A DNA stretch of 64,000 nucleotides from Lysobacterales bacterium (GCA_016703225.1 JADJCM010000001.1:1240001-1304000), one strand, 5' to 3'. Shown: positions 44,999 to 56,935, numbered from the stretch's first letter. Notes: generated from the letters alone by a model not told the origin. Made by a program: numbers and translations.

Positions 44999-46336
44999 AT
45001 GACGCCGCGCGCCACCATCGCGGCGATCGCCACTGCCCCAGGCGCCGGCGGCATCGGTATCGTGCGCCTGTCCGGCGCCGAGGCCCGGCAGATTGCGCAG
45101 ACCCTGTGCGCGCTCGAATTGCAGCCGCGGCATGCGCATTACGCGAAGCTGCATGATGCTGGCAATGCGCTGATCGACAGCGGTGTGGTGCTGTGGTTCC
45201 CAGGCCCGCATTCGTTCACCGGCGAGGATGTGGTCGAGCTGCAGATCCACGGCGCGCCGGTGGTGCTGGCGCGGCTGCTTGCACGCTGCATCGAACTGGG
45301 CGCCCGCCATGCCCGCGCTGGCGAGTTTTCGGAGCGCGCCTTCCTCAACGGCAAGATTGATCTCGCCCAGGCCGAAGCCATCGCCGATCTGATCGCGGCG
45401 CGTTCCGAAGCCCAGGCGCGCGCAGCGCAGCGTTCGCTGCAGGGAGAGTTCTCCAGGCGCGTGCAGTCGCTGCTGCAGGCCTTGATCGACGCGCGCTTGC
45501 ACGTCGAGGCGGCGATCGACTTTCCCGAGGAGGAAATCGACTTTCTCGGCGATGGCCAGATTCTTGCGAAACTCGATGCACTGCAGTCGTCGCTCACGCT
45601 TCTGTTGCGCGAAGCCGAGCGCGGCCAGCGCCTGCGCGATGGGCTGCATGCGGTGCTGATTGGCGCGCCGAACGCGGGCAAGTCGAGCCTGCTGAATGCG
45701 CTCGCTGGTGAGGACCGAGCGATCGTCACCGAGATCGCCGGCACCACCCGCGATCTCCTGCGCGAGGCGGTGAACATCGACGGCATCGACATCACCCTGG
45801 TCGACACCGCCGGTCTGCGCGATGCCGGCGACGCGATCGAGTCCGAGGGCATGCGCCGCGCGCGCAGCGAGCTTGCACGAGCCGATCTCGCCATCGTCGT
45901 GCTCGCACCCGAGGACGAAACGCAGATCGATGCGCTGCTCGCCGAAGTACCCGCAGGCGCTGCGGTGCTGGTCGTGCACAACAAGTCCGACCTTGCCGAT
46001 CGCAGCGCAGTGGTGCACGGGGGAGCGCTCGAACACCTGCACCTGTCAGCCACCCGCGGCAGCGGTATCGATTCCCTGCGCGCGCGCATTCGCGCCCACG
46101 CCGGTGGCGATGGCAGCGACGGCAGCTTCAGCGCCCGCGCCCGCCATGTCGCCGCGCTGCAACGCGTGCGCGACGCCCTGGCCAACGCCCGCGCGCGCCT
46201 GGTGCACGAGCGTGCCGGTGAACTGGTCGCCGAAGAACTGCGCTTCGCCCAGCAGGCGCTGAGCGAGATCACCGGGGCCTTCAGTTCCGACGACCTGCTC
46301 GGCGCCATCTTCGCGGGGTTTTGCATCGGGAAGTAG
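44999..46336 (+). CDS. mnmE: tRNA uridine-5-carboxymethylaminomethyl GTPase
   Basis: A 445-residue GTPase acting with MnmG to modify U34 of certain tRNAs. It has the N-terminal TIAAIATAPGAGGIGIVRLSG, the P-loop GAPNAGKS (222-229), DTAG (269-272), NKSD, and the C-terminal cysteine motif FCIGK at 441-445. Length is normal. mnmG itself is not in the window. ATG 44999 follows the yidC stop after 4 bases. Confidence 0.97.
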   Translation: MTPRATIAAIATAPGAGGIGIVRLSGAEARQIAQTLCALELQPRHAHYAKLHDAGNALIDSGVVLWFPGPHSFTGEDVVELQIHGAPVVLARLLARCIELGARHARAGEFSERAFLNGKIDLAQAEAIADLIAARSEAQARAAQRSLQGEFSRRVQSLLQALIDARLHVEAAIDFPEEEIDFLGDGQILAKLDALQSSLTLLLREAERGQRLRDGLHAVLIGAPNAGKSSLLNALAGEDRAIVTEIAGTTRDLLREAVNIDGIDITLVDTAGLRDAGDAIESEGMRRARSELARADLAIVVLAPEDETQIDALLAEVPAGAAVLVVHNKSDLADRSAVVHGGALEHLHLSATRGSGIDSLRARIRAHAGGDGSDGSFSARARHVAALQRVRDALANARARLVHERAGELVAEELRFAQQALSEITGAFSSDDLLGAIFAGFCIGK

Positions 46337-46399
46337 CCGCGGCTGCTGCCGAACCGGCGTCGCCTTGCTATTCTCGCGACACTCCTTGTGGTAGTCGAA

Positions 46400-46963
46400 A
46401 TGGCTCAGGAAACACTCGAGTTCGCGCGTCTGCTCGACGCCTGCCGGCACGGTGATCCCGACGCTTCGGCTCGCCTGATCAAGCAGGTGTACGGGGACCT
46501 GCAGCGGCTGGCGCGTGCACAACGCGGGCAGCTCGGCGGCACACCGACCATGAACACGACTTCGCTGGTGCACGAGTGCTACCTGCGCATCGCCGGTCCG
46601 GTGGTCGGCAACGTCGAGTCGCGCAACCACTTCCTCAATCTGGCCAGCCGCGTCATGCGACAGGTGTTGTGCGACTACGCGCGCCTGCGCATCGCCGACA
46701 AGCGCGGTGGCGGCCAGATGCAAGTGACCGAGTCGGCGATCGATGCCGAGGGCTATGCCGAAGCCAGCGGCCTGATCGAGATCGACGATCTGCTGAACCA
46801 TCTAGAACGCGAGCACGAGCGCGCCGCACGCGTGTTCGAATGCCGCTACTTCGCTGGCCTCGGCGAACAGGAAACTGCCGATGCCCTCGGCCTCAGCCTG
46901 CGCACGGCACAGCGCGAGTGGAACGTGGCACGTGGCTGGCTGGCCGAGCGGATGGCTGGCTGA
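46400..46963 (+). CDS. ECF sigma factor paired with a Ser/Thr kinase
   Basis: A 187-residue sigma-70-like factor of the type often linked to Ser/Thr kinases (ECF43-like). It has region 2 with DASARLIKQVYGDLQRLARAQ, the NTTSLVHECYLRI segment, NHFLNLASRVMRQVLCDYAR, and a region 4 helix-turn-helix in LGEQETADALGLSLRTAQRE. No anti-sigma gene follows; instead a kinase gene starts 9 bases after the stop, suggesting activation by phosphorylation as shown for EcfP/PknT and EcfK/PknS. ATG 46400 was preferred over GTG 46388. Confidence 0.85.
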   Translation: MAQETLEFARLLDACRHGDPDASARLIKQVYGDLQRLARAQRGQLGGTPTMNTTSLVHECYLRIAGPVVGNVESRNHFLNLASRVMRQVLCDYARLRIADKRGGGQMQVTESAIDAEGYAEASGLIEIDDLLNHLEREHERAARVFECRYFAGLGEQETADALGLSLRTAQREWNVARGWLAERMAG

Positions 46964-46972
46964 AGCGACGCC

Positions 46973-49426
<2,454 letters not shown>

Positions 49427-49497
49427 CCGATGTCGCAATCGTCTTGCCGGGGCGTGGCCAACAGGCTGCGCTCAAACGGCTTGCCCCTCGTTTGCGG

Positions 49498-49782
49498 CGT
49501 CTCGAACCCCTCGACGAAGATGCGGTCGCTGGTCGCGTTGTGACCGATATTGGCGGACACCCTGCCGCCGGCGGTTCCGAAGGCATCGCCGACGAAAGGG
49601 TTGCCTCCGGACCTGGCGGCAGCGCACACGCGGCCGGAAATGCCGCTTCCCAGGTCGGACCAGGTGCTTCCGTCCCAGCGGGCGAGGCGGTCGGCGGCGA
49701 GGTCAGCGCCGACGTTGGCCTGAGTAAAGTCGCCGCCTGCCTGGACGCCGTTGTCGTCCGCGGCCGGCAAGAACCCGCTGGC
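49498..49782 (-). pseudogene. Remnant of a repeat protein with a DGFE-type tail
   Basis: One minus-strand frame contains AGGDFTQANVGADLAADR, LARWDGSTWSDLGSGISG, and near its end RIFVEGFE, a variant of the DGFE tail. This resembles the last repeats of secreted proteins with WDGSxWSxLG repeats found in this group of bacteria. No start codon or signal peptide is connected to it, and the frame runs on into the antisense of the kinase gene, so it is taken as a decayed 3' end. It lies in the 639-base gap between the kinase and peptidase genes. Confidence 0.5.
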
Positions 49783-49784
49783 CT

Positions 49785-49889
49785 TCCATGGGTCGGAATC
49801 TGCACGAGATCCTCGATGATCTCTTCTCCGATCGCGTTCAGCGCACCGCCGCACTGGCCGCAGGTGCACGGACCGCGCGCGCCCGACTC
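49785..49889 (-). pseudogene. Possible IS66-type transposase fragment
   Basis: A second minus-strand frame reads CTCGQCGGALNAIGEEIIE then DLVQIP. IS66 TnpC proteins have a zinc-binding stretch of the same layout (Cys-x2-Cys-Gly-Gly, Gly-Glu-Glu, then Leu and Ile/Val-Pro). Only about 35 residues match and neither the catalytic DDE core nor inverted repeats are seen, so this would be a short relic. The overlapping plus-strand frame at 49788-50006 is the alternative reading. The rest of the gap, 49890-50065, shows nothing recognisable. Confidence 0.35.
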
Positions 49890-50065
49890 GCCGAAGCCGA
49901 CCACAGCATCGAACAATCCGGGCAGAACCCGGCCTGGTTGCGCCAGGAGCGTGAGTCGGTGGCGGGGTTGGTCGAGCAAGGCGCGCACCCGCTGCGCGAA
50001 CGTTGACGGCCATTGCCACCGACCCAGGGTGATGCGACCGCGACTGCGACAGTGCGCGGCCACCC

Positions 50066-52003
50066 CTACGGCAGCGGCAGCGCGTCGTCCTTGTAGATCG
50101 CGACATGCGGCACACCGTCCGCGCCGATCCAGCCGCGGCTCATGCCGGGGGTATTGAACGCAAAGGCCATACTGCCGTCTGCGCCCAGGGCGATCGCGCC
50201 GCCATCCCCGCCGGCTGCGGGAATGTCTCGGTTGATGACGTGGTCTGCGGCGCGCGCCAGCGGTTCGCCGGCCAGACGCACGCGCGCGCAGATCTCGTGG
50301 GCCGCGGCGGCGCGGATGTAGAACTCGCCCCATCCGGTGCCGGACACCGCGCAGCGCGTATCGGCCCAGGTGCCTGCCCCGATGATCGGCGTGTCACCCA
50401 CGCGGCCATAGTGCTTGTTGGTCATGCCGCCAGTGGAGGTACCCGCAGCCAGCTGCCCCTTCGCGTCGAGCGCCAGGGCGCCGACGGTACCGAAGTAGGC
50501 TCTGCCGGGCAGTATCGGGAATGCGTTGCGCGCCTGTGCGCTGCGTTCCTCCTCCAGCGCGCGCTGCAATTGCTGCCAACGCCTTCCCGTGTGGAAATAC
50601 GCCGGTTCGACCAACGCGATGCCCCGCTCCTTGGCAAAGAGTTCCGCGCCTTCGCCCACCATCATCACGTGCCTGGACCGATCCATGATCGCGCGCGCCA
50701 GCAGGATCGGGTTCTTCACCCGATGCAGGCCTGCCGCAGCGCCGGCCTTGCCGGTGCTGCCGTCCATCAGCGATGTGTCCAGTTCGTTGCGACCGTCGTG
50801 GGTGAATACCGCGCCACGCCCGGCGTTGAACTGCGGCGCGTCCTCCAGCACCGTGATCGCGGCGGTGACCGCGTCGACCGACGCACCACCGGCCTGCAGC
50901 GTCGCGTGGCCGGCGCGCAGCGCGCTTTCCAGCGCCTTGCGGGTCGCGAGCTCTTCCTCGGCACTGAGCTCACCCGGTACCACCCCGGCTCCGCCGTGGA
51001 TCACCAAACGCGGGGCGTCCAGCGCGACCAGCACACCATCGCGCACCGCATAGCTGCGCTGGAACACGGGCCTCTCCACACGGCCCTTGGGCAAGTGCAA
51101 CACCGAGCCAGCGCCGGCGCCGACTGCCTCAACCCGCGCCAGCTGCATCGCCGCGTCCTCGGTCTGCTTGGCGAAGCCGCCCTTGACCACGGTTGCGCCT
51201 GCGTTCGCTGCAGTGGCGTAGACGCGCGCGGTACCATCACCCTCCACTGCCAACGCAGCATCCTCGTCGACCCCAAGACCGATCAACGGGTGGCCGGCGA
51301 TGGACTCTGCCTTGGCCACGAAGGCGACCAGCCGGCCAAGTCGGCCGCGTTCGCTGAAATGGGTGTCGGTGAGCACCCCGCGCAGCAGCGCGATGTGCAG
51401 GAAGTCGGTCTCGATGGTGTTGGCCTCGCCCAGCGGGTCCGCCAGCGCGGGCGGACTGGTCTGGCTGCCGCCATCCATTGCGCCGTACACGTATTCGCCG
51501 AGCATGGCGAGGCCGGCACTGGTGCCGCCCAGCGGCTTGCCGGCGCGGACATGCGCATCCAGTGCTGCTGCCACCGGGGTGCCGCGCCAGTGGCGCACGT
51601 AGCGCGACTGGTCGCCGCCGCCGATGAAGATGCCATCGGCGCGCCGGAGCGCCGCCAGCACCTTCGGATCGCTGGACGCCTCGCGATTCTGAAATACGAA
51701 GGTTTCTACCGAGGCGATGCCGCCAACCTCGTTGAAGAATTCTTCGCCGATCTCGCCGCCCTGGGACGCGCGCAGCACCACAATGTGGCCATTGCCGGCC
51801 CGGCGCATGAACCAGCGCAGGGCCTCGAAGTTGCGATCACCGCCGCCCATCAGCAGCAGGCCCGGGCTCGGCTTGCCCGGCGTCTTCGCCGCCTGGTCAC
51901 CCAGCACGTGGTGGCCGAACTCAGCCGCCATCGCAGCAGCGCTCAGCAGCAGCCCAAGGGCAGCCGTAAGAAGACTGGAACGGCCAATACATCGCTTCGT
52001 CAT
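50066..52003 (-). CDS. Secreted cyanophycinase / isoaspartyl peptidase fusion
   Basis: A 645-residue exported two-domain enzyme. A signal peptide (1-27, ending AAAMAA) is followed by an S51 cyanophycinase-like domain (about 35-325) with GGTSAGLAM carrying the nucleophile Ser162 and the conserved THFSERGRLGRL (214-225). From about 332 (RLVIHGGAGVVPG) to the end lies a type 2 asparaginase/isoaspartyl peptidase domain with autoprocessing Thr506 in YFGTVGALALD and GTSTGGMTNKHYGR. Cyanophycinase cuts cyanophycin to beta-Asp-Arg, which the second activity splits to Asp and Arg. Start ATG 52003 has GAGGA upstream. Divergent from a sigma/FecR/TonB-receptor operon. Confidence 0.88.
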   Translation of the reverse strand: MTKRCIGRSSLLTAALGLLLSAAAMAAEFGHHVLGDQAAKTPGKPSPGLLLMGGGDRNFEALRWFMRRAGNGHIVVLRASQGGEIGEEFFNEVGGIASVETFVFQNREASSDPKVLAALRRADGIFIGGGDQSRYVRHWRGTPVAAALDAHVRAGKPLGGTSAGLAMLGEYVYGAMDGGSQTSPPALADPLGEANTIETDFLHIALLRGVLTDTHFSERGRLGRLVAFVAKAESIAGHPLIGLGVDEDAALAVEGDGTARVYATAANAGATVVKGGFAKQTEDAAMQLARVEAVGAGAGSVLHLPKGRVERPVFQRSYAVRDGVLVALDAPRLVIHGGAGVVPGELSAEEELATRKALESALRAGHATLQAGGASVDAVTAAITVLEDAPQFNAGRGAVFTHDGRNELDTSLMDGSTGKAGAAAGLHRVKNPILLARAIMDRSRHVMMVGEGAELFAKERGIALVEPAYFHTGRRWQQLQRALEEERSAQARNAFPILPGRAYFGTVGALALDAKGQLAAGTSTGGMTNKHYGRVGDTPIIGAGTWADTRCAVSGTGWGEFYIRAAAAHEICARVRLAGEPLARAADHVINRDIPAAGGDGGAIALGADGSMAFAFNTPGMSRGWIGADGVPHVAIYKDDALPLP

Positions 52004-52105
52004 GTTGTCCTCGTCGTTTCGCTCGGTCGTTGCCATCCAAGACGAGCGGCGACGCGGTTTCCCCCGGCCGCGCGCCCGAGTGCCGGGTTCGGCTATCGTC
52101 GGCGG

Positions 52106-52681
52106 ATGCAGTCGCCACTGGACCGATGGTTCGTCGAGAAGATCCTCATCCACGAGGAGGCACTGCTGCGCTACTTGCGCCGCAGTTGGCCGCACCGGGA
52201 CGAGGTGCACGACTTGCGACAGGAGATTTACGCGCGCGTGTACGAAGCCGCCGGCAAGGCACCGCCGAACCAGCCCAAGGACTTCCTGTTCGCCAGCGCG
52301 CGGCACCTGCTGGCGGACCGAGCGCGGCGAGCGAAGGTGGTGTCGATTGAGCCGATGGGTGATTTCGACCCCTCGCACGTCCTGATAGATGACGTGACGC
52401 CGGAGCGATGGTGTGGCGGCAGGCAGGCGCTGAAGCGGCTGGCCGACGCCTTCGACCATCTGCCCGACCGCTGCCGCGACGTGGTGTGGCTGCGGCGCGT
52501 CGAGGAGCTGTCGCAGAAGGATGTGGCAGCGCGGCTTGGCATCAGCGAGAAGACCGTGGAAAAGCAAATCGCCAAGGGCATGCGTCTGCTTGCCGGACAC
52601 CTCTTCGGTGGCGAGGGCGCGCGGCGCGAAGCGCAATCTGCGGCAAAGGAACCGGACAATGAACGCCAGCGCGCGGACTGA
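52106..52681 (+). CDS. FecI-like ECF sigma factor
   Basis: A 191-residue ECF sigma factor of the iron-type (FecI) group. Region 2 has HEEALLRYLRRSWPHRDEVHDLRQEIYARVYE, here spread over residues 17-48, and region 4 has DRCRDVVWLRRVEELSQKDV with helix-turn-helix LGISEKTVEKQIAKG. The FecR gene overlaps it by 23 bases and a TonB receptor with a signalling domain follows, so it should be released by a receptor-FecR signal. ATG 52106; the divergent peptidase gene starts 102 bases away. Confidence 0.9.
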   Translation: MQSPLDRWFVEKILIHEEALLRYLRRSWPHRDEVHDLRQEIYARVYEAAGKAPPNQPKDFLFASARHLLADRARRAKVVSIEPMGDFDPSHVLIDDVTPERWCGGRQALKRLADAFDHLPDRCRDVVWLRRVEELSQKDVAARLGISEKTVEKQIAKGMRLLAGHLFGGEGARREAQSAAKEPDNERQRAD

Positions 52682-53744
52682 CGCCGACCGCATCGCCGCC
52701 CACTGGCTGGCGCGACGCGATGGCGAGGCCTGGTCGGAGGCCGATGCCGCCGCGCTGGAGGCTTGGCTGAACGCCGCTGTCGCACATCGTGTCGCTTTCC
52801 TGCGACTGCAGGCCGCGTGGGATGAAAGCCGGCGACTGCAGGCGCTGGGCGCCGGCCGCAAGTTCCTCGGACCTCCGCCACGCGGACACTGGTCGCAGGT
52901 CACGCGTGGCCTTGGCGTCACCCCGATCGAATCCGCCGGCGCCCCGATACCAACGCCAGCAGACGCAGGAGAACAAGCACCGGCTGCGCGCCTGAGACCG
53001 CAAGCAACGCGCATGACGCGAGTGCTCGCGGTGCTCTCGATCTGTGCTTTCGCGCTGCTGGCCGGTTGGGGCTGGCAGACCTACAACCGGGTGTCGTCGT
53101 CGAGCCACCGCACCATGCTGGGCGGGCTGGAGACGCTGTCGCTTGCCGATGGCTCGACCACCACGCTGGCCAGCGACAGCCGTATCGACGTGCACCTGTC
53201 GCGCCGCGAGCGACGCATCGAGCTGCAGTACGGCGAAGCAATATTCGACGTGGCGAAGGAGACCGGTCGGCCGTTTGTGGTGGATACCGGCGCGCTGCAA
53301 GTGGTCGCGGTCGGTACCCGCTTCTCGGTGCGGCGCGACGCGCGCGACCTGCGCGTGGTGGTGACCGAGGGCACCGTGCGGCTGCAGTCGCGCGCCGGCG
53401 GCACCGCAGTTGGGCCGACGACCCTGCTGCCTGCCGGCAGCGTGGCGCTGGTGCGCGACGACGACGTGCTGGTGCGCAGCGTGCCGATCGCCGATGCGGA
53501 ACGACTGCTGGACTGGCGCGAAGGACTGTTGGTGTTCCGCGACAACACGCTGGCCGAGGCCGCTGCGGAGTTCAATCGCTACAACACGCGCAAGCTCCTG
53601 ATTGCCGACGACGCGGTGGGCGCCCTGCGAATTGGCGGCAGCTTCCGTTGGGACAATGCGGAGGGTTTCGTGCGCCTGCTGGAGCGGGGTTTCCCGGTGC
53701 GCGCCGAAGCCACCACCGACGGCATCGAGCTGCGCACGCCCTGA
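52659..53744 (+). CDS. FecR-like transmembrane sigma regulator
   Basis: A 361-residue anti-sigma/sigma regulator. The N-terminal cytoplasmic domain (AAHWLARRDGEAWSEADAAA then LEAWL, residues 12-45) binds the sigma factor; one membrane helix lies near 122-140; the periplasmic FecR domain begins near 150 with TLSLADGSTTTLASDS and continues with YGEAIFDVAKETGRPFVV and VGTRFSVR; and a C-terminal DUF4974-like part (FRDNTLAEAAAEFNRYN) contacts the receptor. It starts at ATG 52659 within the sigma gene. Confidence 0.92.
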   Translation: MNASARTDADRIAAHWLARRDGEAWSEADAAALEAWLNAAVAHRVAFLRLQAAWDESRRLQALGAGRKFLGPPPRGHWSQVTRGLGVTPIESAGAPIPTPADAGEQAPAARLRPQATRMTRVLAVLSICAFALLAGWGWQTYNRVSSSSHRTMLGGLETLSLADGSTTTLASDSRIDVHLSRRERRIELQYGEAIFDVAKETGRPFVVDTGALQVVAVGTRFSVRRDARDLRVVVTEGTVRLQSRAGGTAVGPTTLLPAGSVALVRDDDVLVRSVPIADAERLLDWREGLLVFRDNTLAEAAAEFNRYNTRKLLIADDAVGALRIGGSFRWDNAEGFVRLLERGFPVRAEATTDGIELRTP

Positions 53745-53825
53745 CTTCGGAGCGGGGGGATTTCAGTCGCTCGCTCGTCCCGGACACGGGAAGCGCCATC
53801 AATCGGGCGCATTGGGGAGATCATC

Positions 53826-56800
53826 TTGAAAGCACCACATTCGCTGCGCACCCTGCTGTTGTCCTTGGCCTGTTCAGCGGCACTTGCCGCACAGGCGCAA
53901 GTCCCTGTTGCTCCGCGCCTGGACATCCCGGCCGGGGACCTGGCTACCGCGCTGGACACCTACGCTCGTCAATCCGGCGTGCAGCTGGTGTACCGCGCCG
54001 ACCAGCTCAAGGGCGCGCGCAGCGTTGGCGTGCACGGCCAGCTGGAGCCACGCCAGGCACTGGATCGCTTGCTGCGAGACAGCGGTTTCGTGGCCCAACC
54101 GGATGCCTCCGGCGCCATGCTGATCGTGCCGCGCCCGAAACCGGCAAAGCCCGTGCCCGCTCCCACTCCGGCCAAGGCAGGCACCGCCGCGGCAGCAGCG
54201 ACAGAGGCCGCCGCGGACGGACCGGTGAACGACCTTGAGGTCATTGTGGTCACCGGCTCGCGCATCGCGCGGGTGCAGTTGGAGGGCCCGGCGCCGATCA
54301 CCATCATCACTGCCGAGGACATTCGCGCCAGCGGCTTCACCAGTGTGCCCGAAGTACTGCAGTCGTTGACGCAGAATGGCGGCGAGACTCAGAGCCAGCA
54401 GTCCGCCGGTGGTGCCGATTTCTCGCCGGGCGCGCAGCAGGTGGACTTGCGTGGCCTGGGACCCAATCACACCCTGGTGCTGGTCAATGGGCGCCGCATT
54501 GCCGACTTCCCGCTGCCGTTCGGCGGGCGCAGCAATTTCACCGACATCTCCAGCATCCCGCTCGGCATGATCGACCGAATCGAAGTGCTGACCGGCAGTG
54601 CCTCGGCGATCTACGGCTCGGACGCGATTTCCGGGGTGATCAACTTTCTCCTGAAGAAGCAGGCCGACGGCACCACGCTCGACTATCGTTACGGCTGGAC
54701 CGAGGACGGTGGCGGCGAGTCGCACGTGTTCAACTTGTCCAGCGGCTTCTCGCGTGGCGCATTCAACGTGCTGGCGGGTCTGGAATACCGCGACCAGAAT
54801 CCGCTCTGGGGCTTCCAACGCGAGCAGCAGGACTCCAGCAATGACGCGCCCAACCCGAGCCGCTACGGTTATCCGCCACGCAACTTCCTGATCACCGACT
54901 GGTGGGATGACTACATCGATCCGGGCGCGGCCACCTGCGCCGGCCTGTCCCACCTCAACGAAGGCACGATGCACTACGCCGAGCGGCGCAACTACGGCAA
55001 TTACTGCGGCAGCGACCGCGCAGTGGCGTACCGCACCATGGTCAGCGAGCGGACTGGCGTGAACACCTATGCCGCCTTGAGCTATCTGTTCGACAACGGC
55101 AGCGAGTGGTTCGCAGACCTGCAGCTCGGCCGTCACGACGTGTCGTTGTTCCACGCGCCGCGCAGCTGGTCGCTGATGCTGCCGGACGGCAATGAGGAAG
55201 GCTACTTTTACAATCAGGCCACCGAGCAGGTCGAATACTGGCAGCGCCAGTTCACCCTGGAAGAAATGGGCGGCCTGCGCAACGGCATGGTCAATACCGC
55301 GCAGAACACCTTTGGCGTGACCACCGGCCTCAAAGGCGTGTTTGGCGCGGACTGGGACTACGAAGTCGCGTTCAGCCACTCCCAGTACAAGGCCAGGATC
55401 AGCTGGCCGCAGATCGTCGCCGCCGCGGCCAACGCGCTGTTTCTGGGGCCACAGTTGGGCGTCGACGACGACGGCTTCCCGATCTTCAACGCCGATCCCG
55501 CTCGTCTGTACACGCCGCTCACCCGCGACGAGTACGACAGCATCTTCGCCTACACCACCTACCACCCGCATTCGGCCAGCCAGACCCTGTCGTTCACCCT
55601 GACCCAGGCCGAGCTGTTCGAGCTGCCGGGCGGCGCGAGCGGTTTCGCCACCACGGCGGAGTTCGGGCATCAGTCCTACGACTTGCAACCCGATCCGCTG
55701 GCCACCCAGTACCACTACTACAGCTGGAAGGATTCCGACGGCCAGGGTGGACGCAACCGCTGGGCGCTGGCCAGCGAGTTGCGCATGCCGGTGCTGGAGT
55801 CGCTCAATCTGAGTCTGGCCGGGCGCTACGACCAGTACCGCTTCGACGGGCGGGCCGTCGGCAAGCCCACCTGGAGCACCGGCGTCGAATGGCGGCCGCT
55901 CGAGAGCCTGCTGGTGCGCGGGTCCTACGGCACCGCATTCCGCGCCCCGGACCTGCACTACCTGTTCTCCGGCCCGGGCAACGACGAGACTTCGGTGACC
56001 GACTTCTACCTGTGCGACATCGAAGAACCGGACGAGAACTACGACGACTGCAGCTACAGCAGCGAAGGCATCATCCGCAGCCGCGTGGGAAGTACCTTGC
56101 TCGATCCGGAAACCAGCACCTCGATGACTGCGGGCATGGTGTGGTCGCCATCGCGACATTTCGATGTCGCGCTGGACTACTTCGACATCGAGATGCGCAA
56201 CCAGGTGCGCGACATGAGCGCCAACGAAGTGATGCGCTGGGAACGTGATTGCCGGTTGGGCGTGGTCGATGCAAATTCGGCGACCTGCGTCGACATGCTC
56301 GCGCGCATCACGCGCAGTTCGAACGGCAGCATCTACGGCGTCCACGTCAACCCGATCAACATCGCCAACGAGACCACCAGCGGCATCGACGCCAGCGCCA
56401 ACCTGCGTTGGGAAACCGGGATCGGCGACATCACCCTCAACGGCAGCTACACCTGGGTACGCGAGCATGACGTGCAGGACTATCCGGACCAGGCCGTGGT
56501 TGACGAGTTCGCCGTCAACAGTGGCTACGACATCCCGCGCAGCAAGGCCAGTGCGCGTCTGTCGTGGGAGCTCGATGCGTGGTCGGTTTCGATCCAGGGT
56601 CGCCGGCTGGGCAGCCTGCCGAACGGTTGGTCCTACGACCAGGTGTGGGAAGACGGCGACCCGGGCCCGAAGGTCGAGGCTACCTACCGCTACAACGCCA
56701 ACCTGCAGTACACGTTCACCGAACGTGCGCAGGTCTCGCTGACCGCCAACAACCTGCTTGACAAGGCGCCGCCGGTGGACGCCACCTACACCAGCTATCC

Positions 56801-56885
56801 GTACTACGACATCTCCTGGTTCGACACCCAGGGCCGCAGCTTCTTCCTGGAGTTCACCTGGAAGCTGGGCGGCAGTCCGCTGTAA
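53826..56885 (+). CDS. TonB-dependent receptor with N-terminal signalling (STN) domain
   Basis: A 1019-residue outer-membrane transducer. Order: signal peptide (1-24, cut after AQA); STN domain at about 31-100 (LDIPAGDLATALDTYARQSG); an Ala/Pro linker; TonB box near 137-143 (LEVIVVTG); plug domain at about 145-275 with VLVNGRRIAD and SASAIYGSDAISGVINF; and a long beta-barrel to the end. The STN domain passes substrate binding to the FecR protein. Start codon is TTG at 53826 with GGGGAG seven bases before. The ligand is unknown; the divergent peptidase suggests a peptide such as a cyanophycin fragment. Confidence 0.9.
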   Translation: MKAPHSLRTLLLSLACSAALAAQAQVPVAPRLDIPAGDLATALDTYARQSGVQLVYRADQLKGARSVGVHGQLEPRQALDRLLRDSGFVAQPDASGAMLIVPRPKPAKPVPAPTPAKAGTAAAAATEAAADGPVNDLEVIVVTGSRIARVQLEGPAPITIITAEDIRASGFTSVPEVLQSLTQNGGETQSQQSAGGADFSPGAQQVDLRGLGPNHTLVLVNGRRIADFPLPFGGRSNFTDISSIPLGMIDRIEVLTGSASAIYGSDAISGVINFLLKKQADGTTLDYRYGWTEDGGGESHVFNLSSGFSRGAFNVLAGLEYRDQNPLWGFQREQQDSSNDAPNPSRYGYPPRNFLITDWWDDYIDPGAATCAGLSHLNEGTMHYAERRNYGNYCGSDRAVAYRTMVSERTGVNTYAALSYLFDNGSEWFADLQLGRHDVSLFHAPRSWSLMLPDGNEEGYFYNQATEQVEYWQRQFTLEEMGGLRNGMVNTAQNTFGVTTGLKGVFGADWDYEVAFSHSQYKARISWPQIVAAAANALFLGPQLGVDDDGFPIFNADPARLYTPLTRDEYDSIFAYTTYHPHSASQTLSFTLTQAELFELPGGASGFATTAEFGHQSYDLQPDPLATQYHYYSWKDSDGQGGRNRWALASELRMPVLESLNLSLAGRYDQYRFDGRAVGKPTWSTGVEWRPLESLLVRGSYGTAFRAPDLHYLFSGPGNDETSVTDFYLCDIEEPDENYDDCSYSSEGIIRSRVGSTLLDPETSTSMTAGMVWSPSRHFDVALDYFDIEMRNQVRDMSANEVMRWERDCRLGVVDANSATCVDMLARITRSSNGSIYGVHVNPINIANETTSGIDASANLRWETGIGDITLNGSYTWVREHDVQDYPDQAVVDEFAVNSGYDIPRSKASARLSWELDAWSVSIQGRRLGSLPNGWSYDQVWEDGDPGPKVEATYRYNANLQYTFTERAQVSLTANNLLDKAPPVDATYTSYPYYDISWFDTQGRSFFLEFTWKLGGSPL

Positions 56886-56912
56886 CCGGCGACGCCAGCG
56901 ATACAACGAAAG

Positions 56913-56935
56913 AGCCCCGATCTCCGGGGCTTTTT
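56913..56935. terminator. Rho-independent terminator after the TonB receptor gene
   Basis: AGCCCCG, loop ATCTC, CGGGGCT followed by TTTT on the plus strand, 27 bases after the receptor stop. A short A run on the other side may let it also serve the convergent small gene at 56964. Confidence 0.85.

Noticed and set aside
49788..50006. 72-codon plus-strand ORF in the decayed gap
   Set aside because: The residues look protein-like, but the opposite strand gives a better match to an IS66 segment and there is no Shine-Dalgarno or neighbour to support expression.
50105..52105. Long plus-strand extension upstream of the FecI-like sigma gene
   Set aside because: It is antisense to the cyanophycinase fusion; the sigma family start is at 52106.
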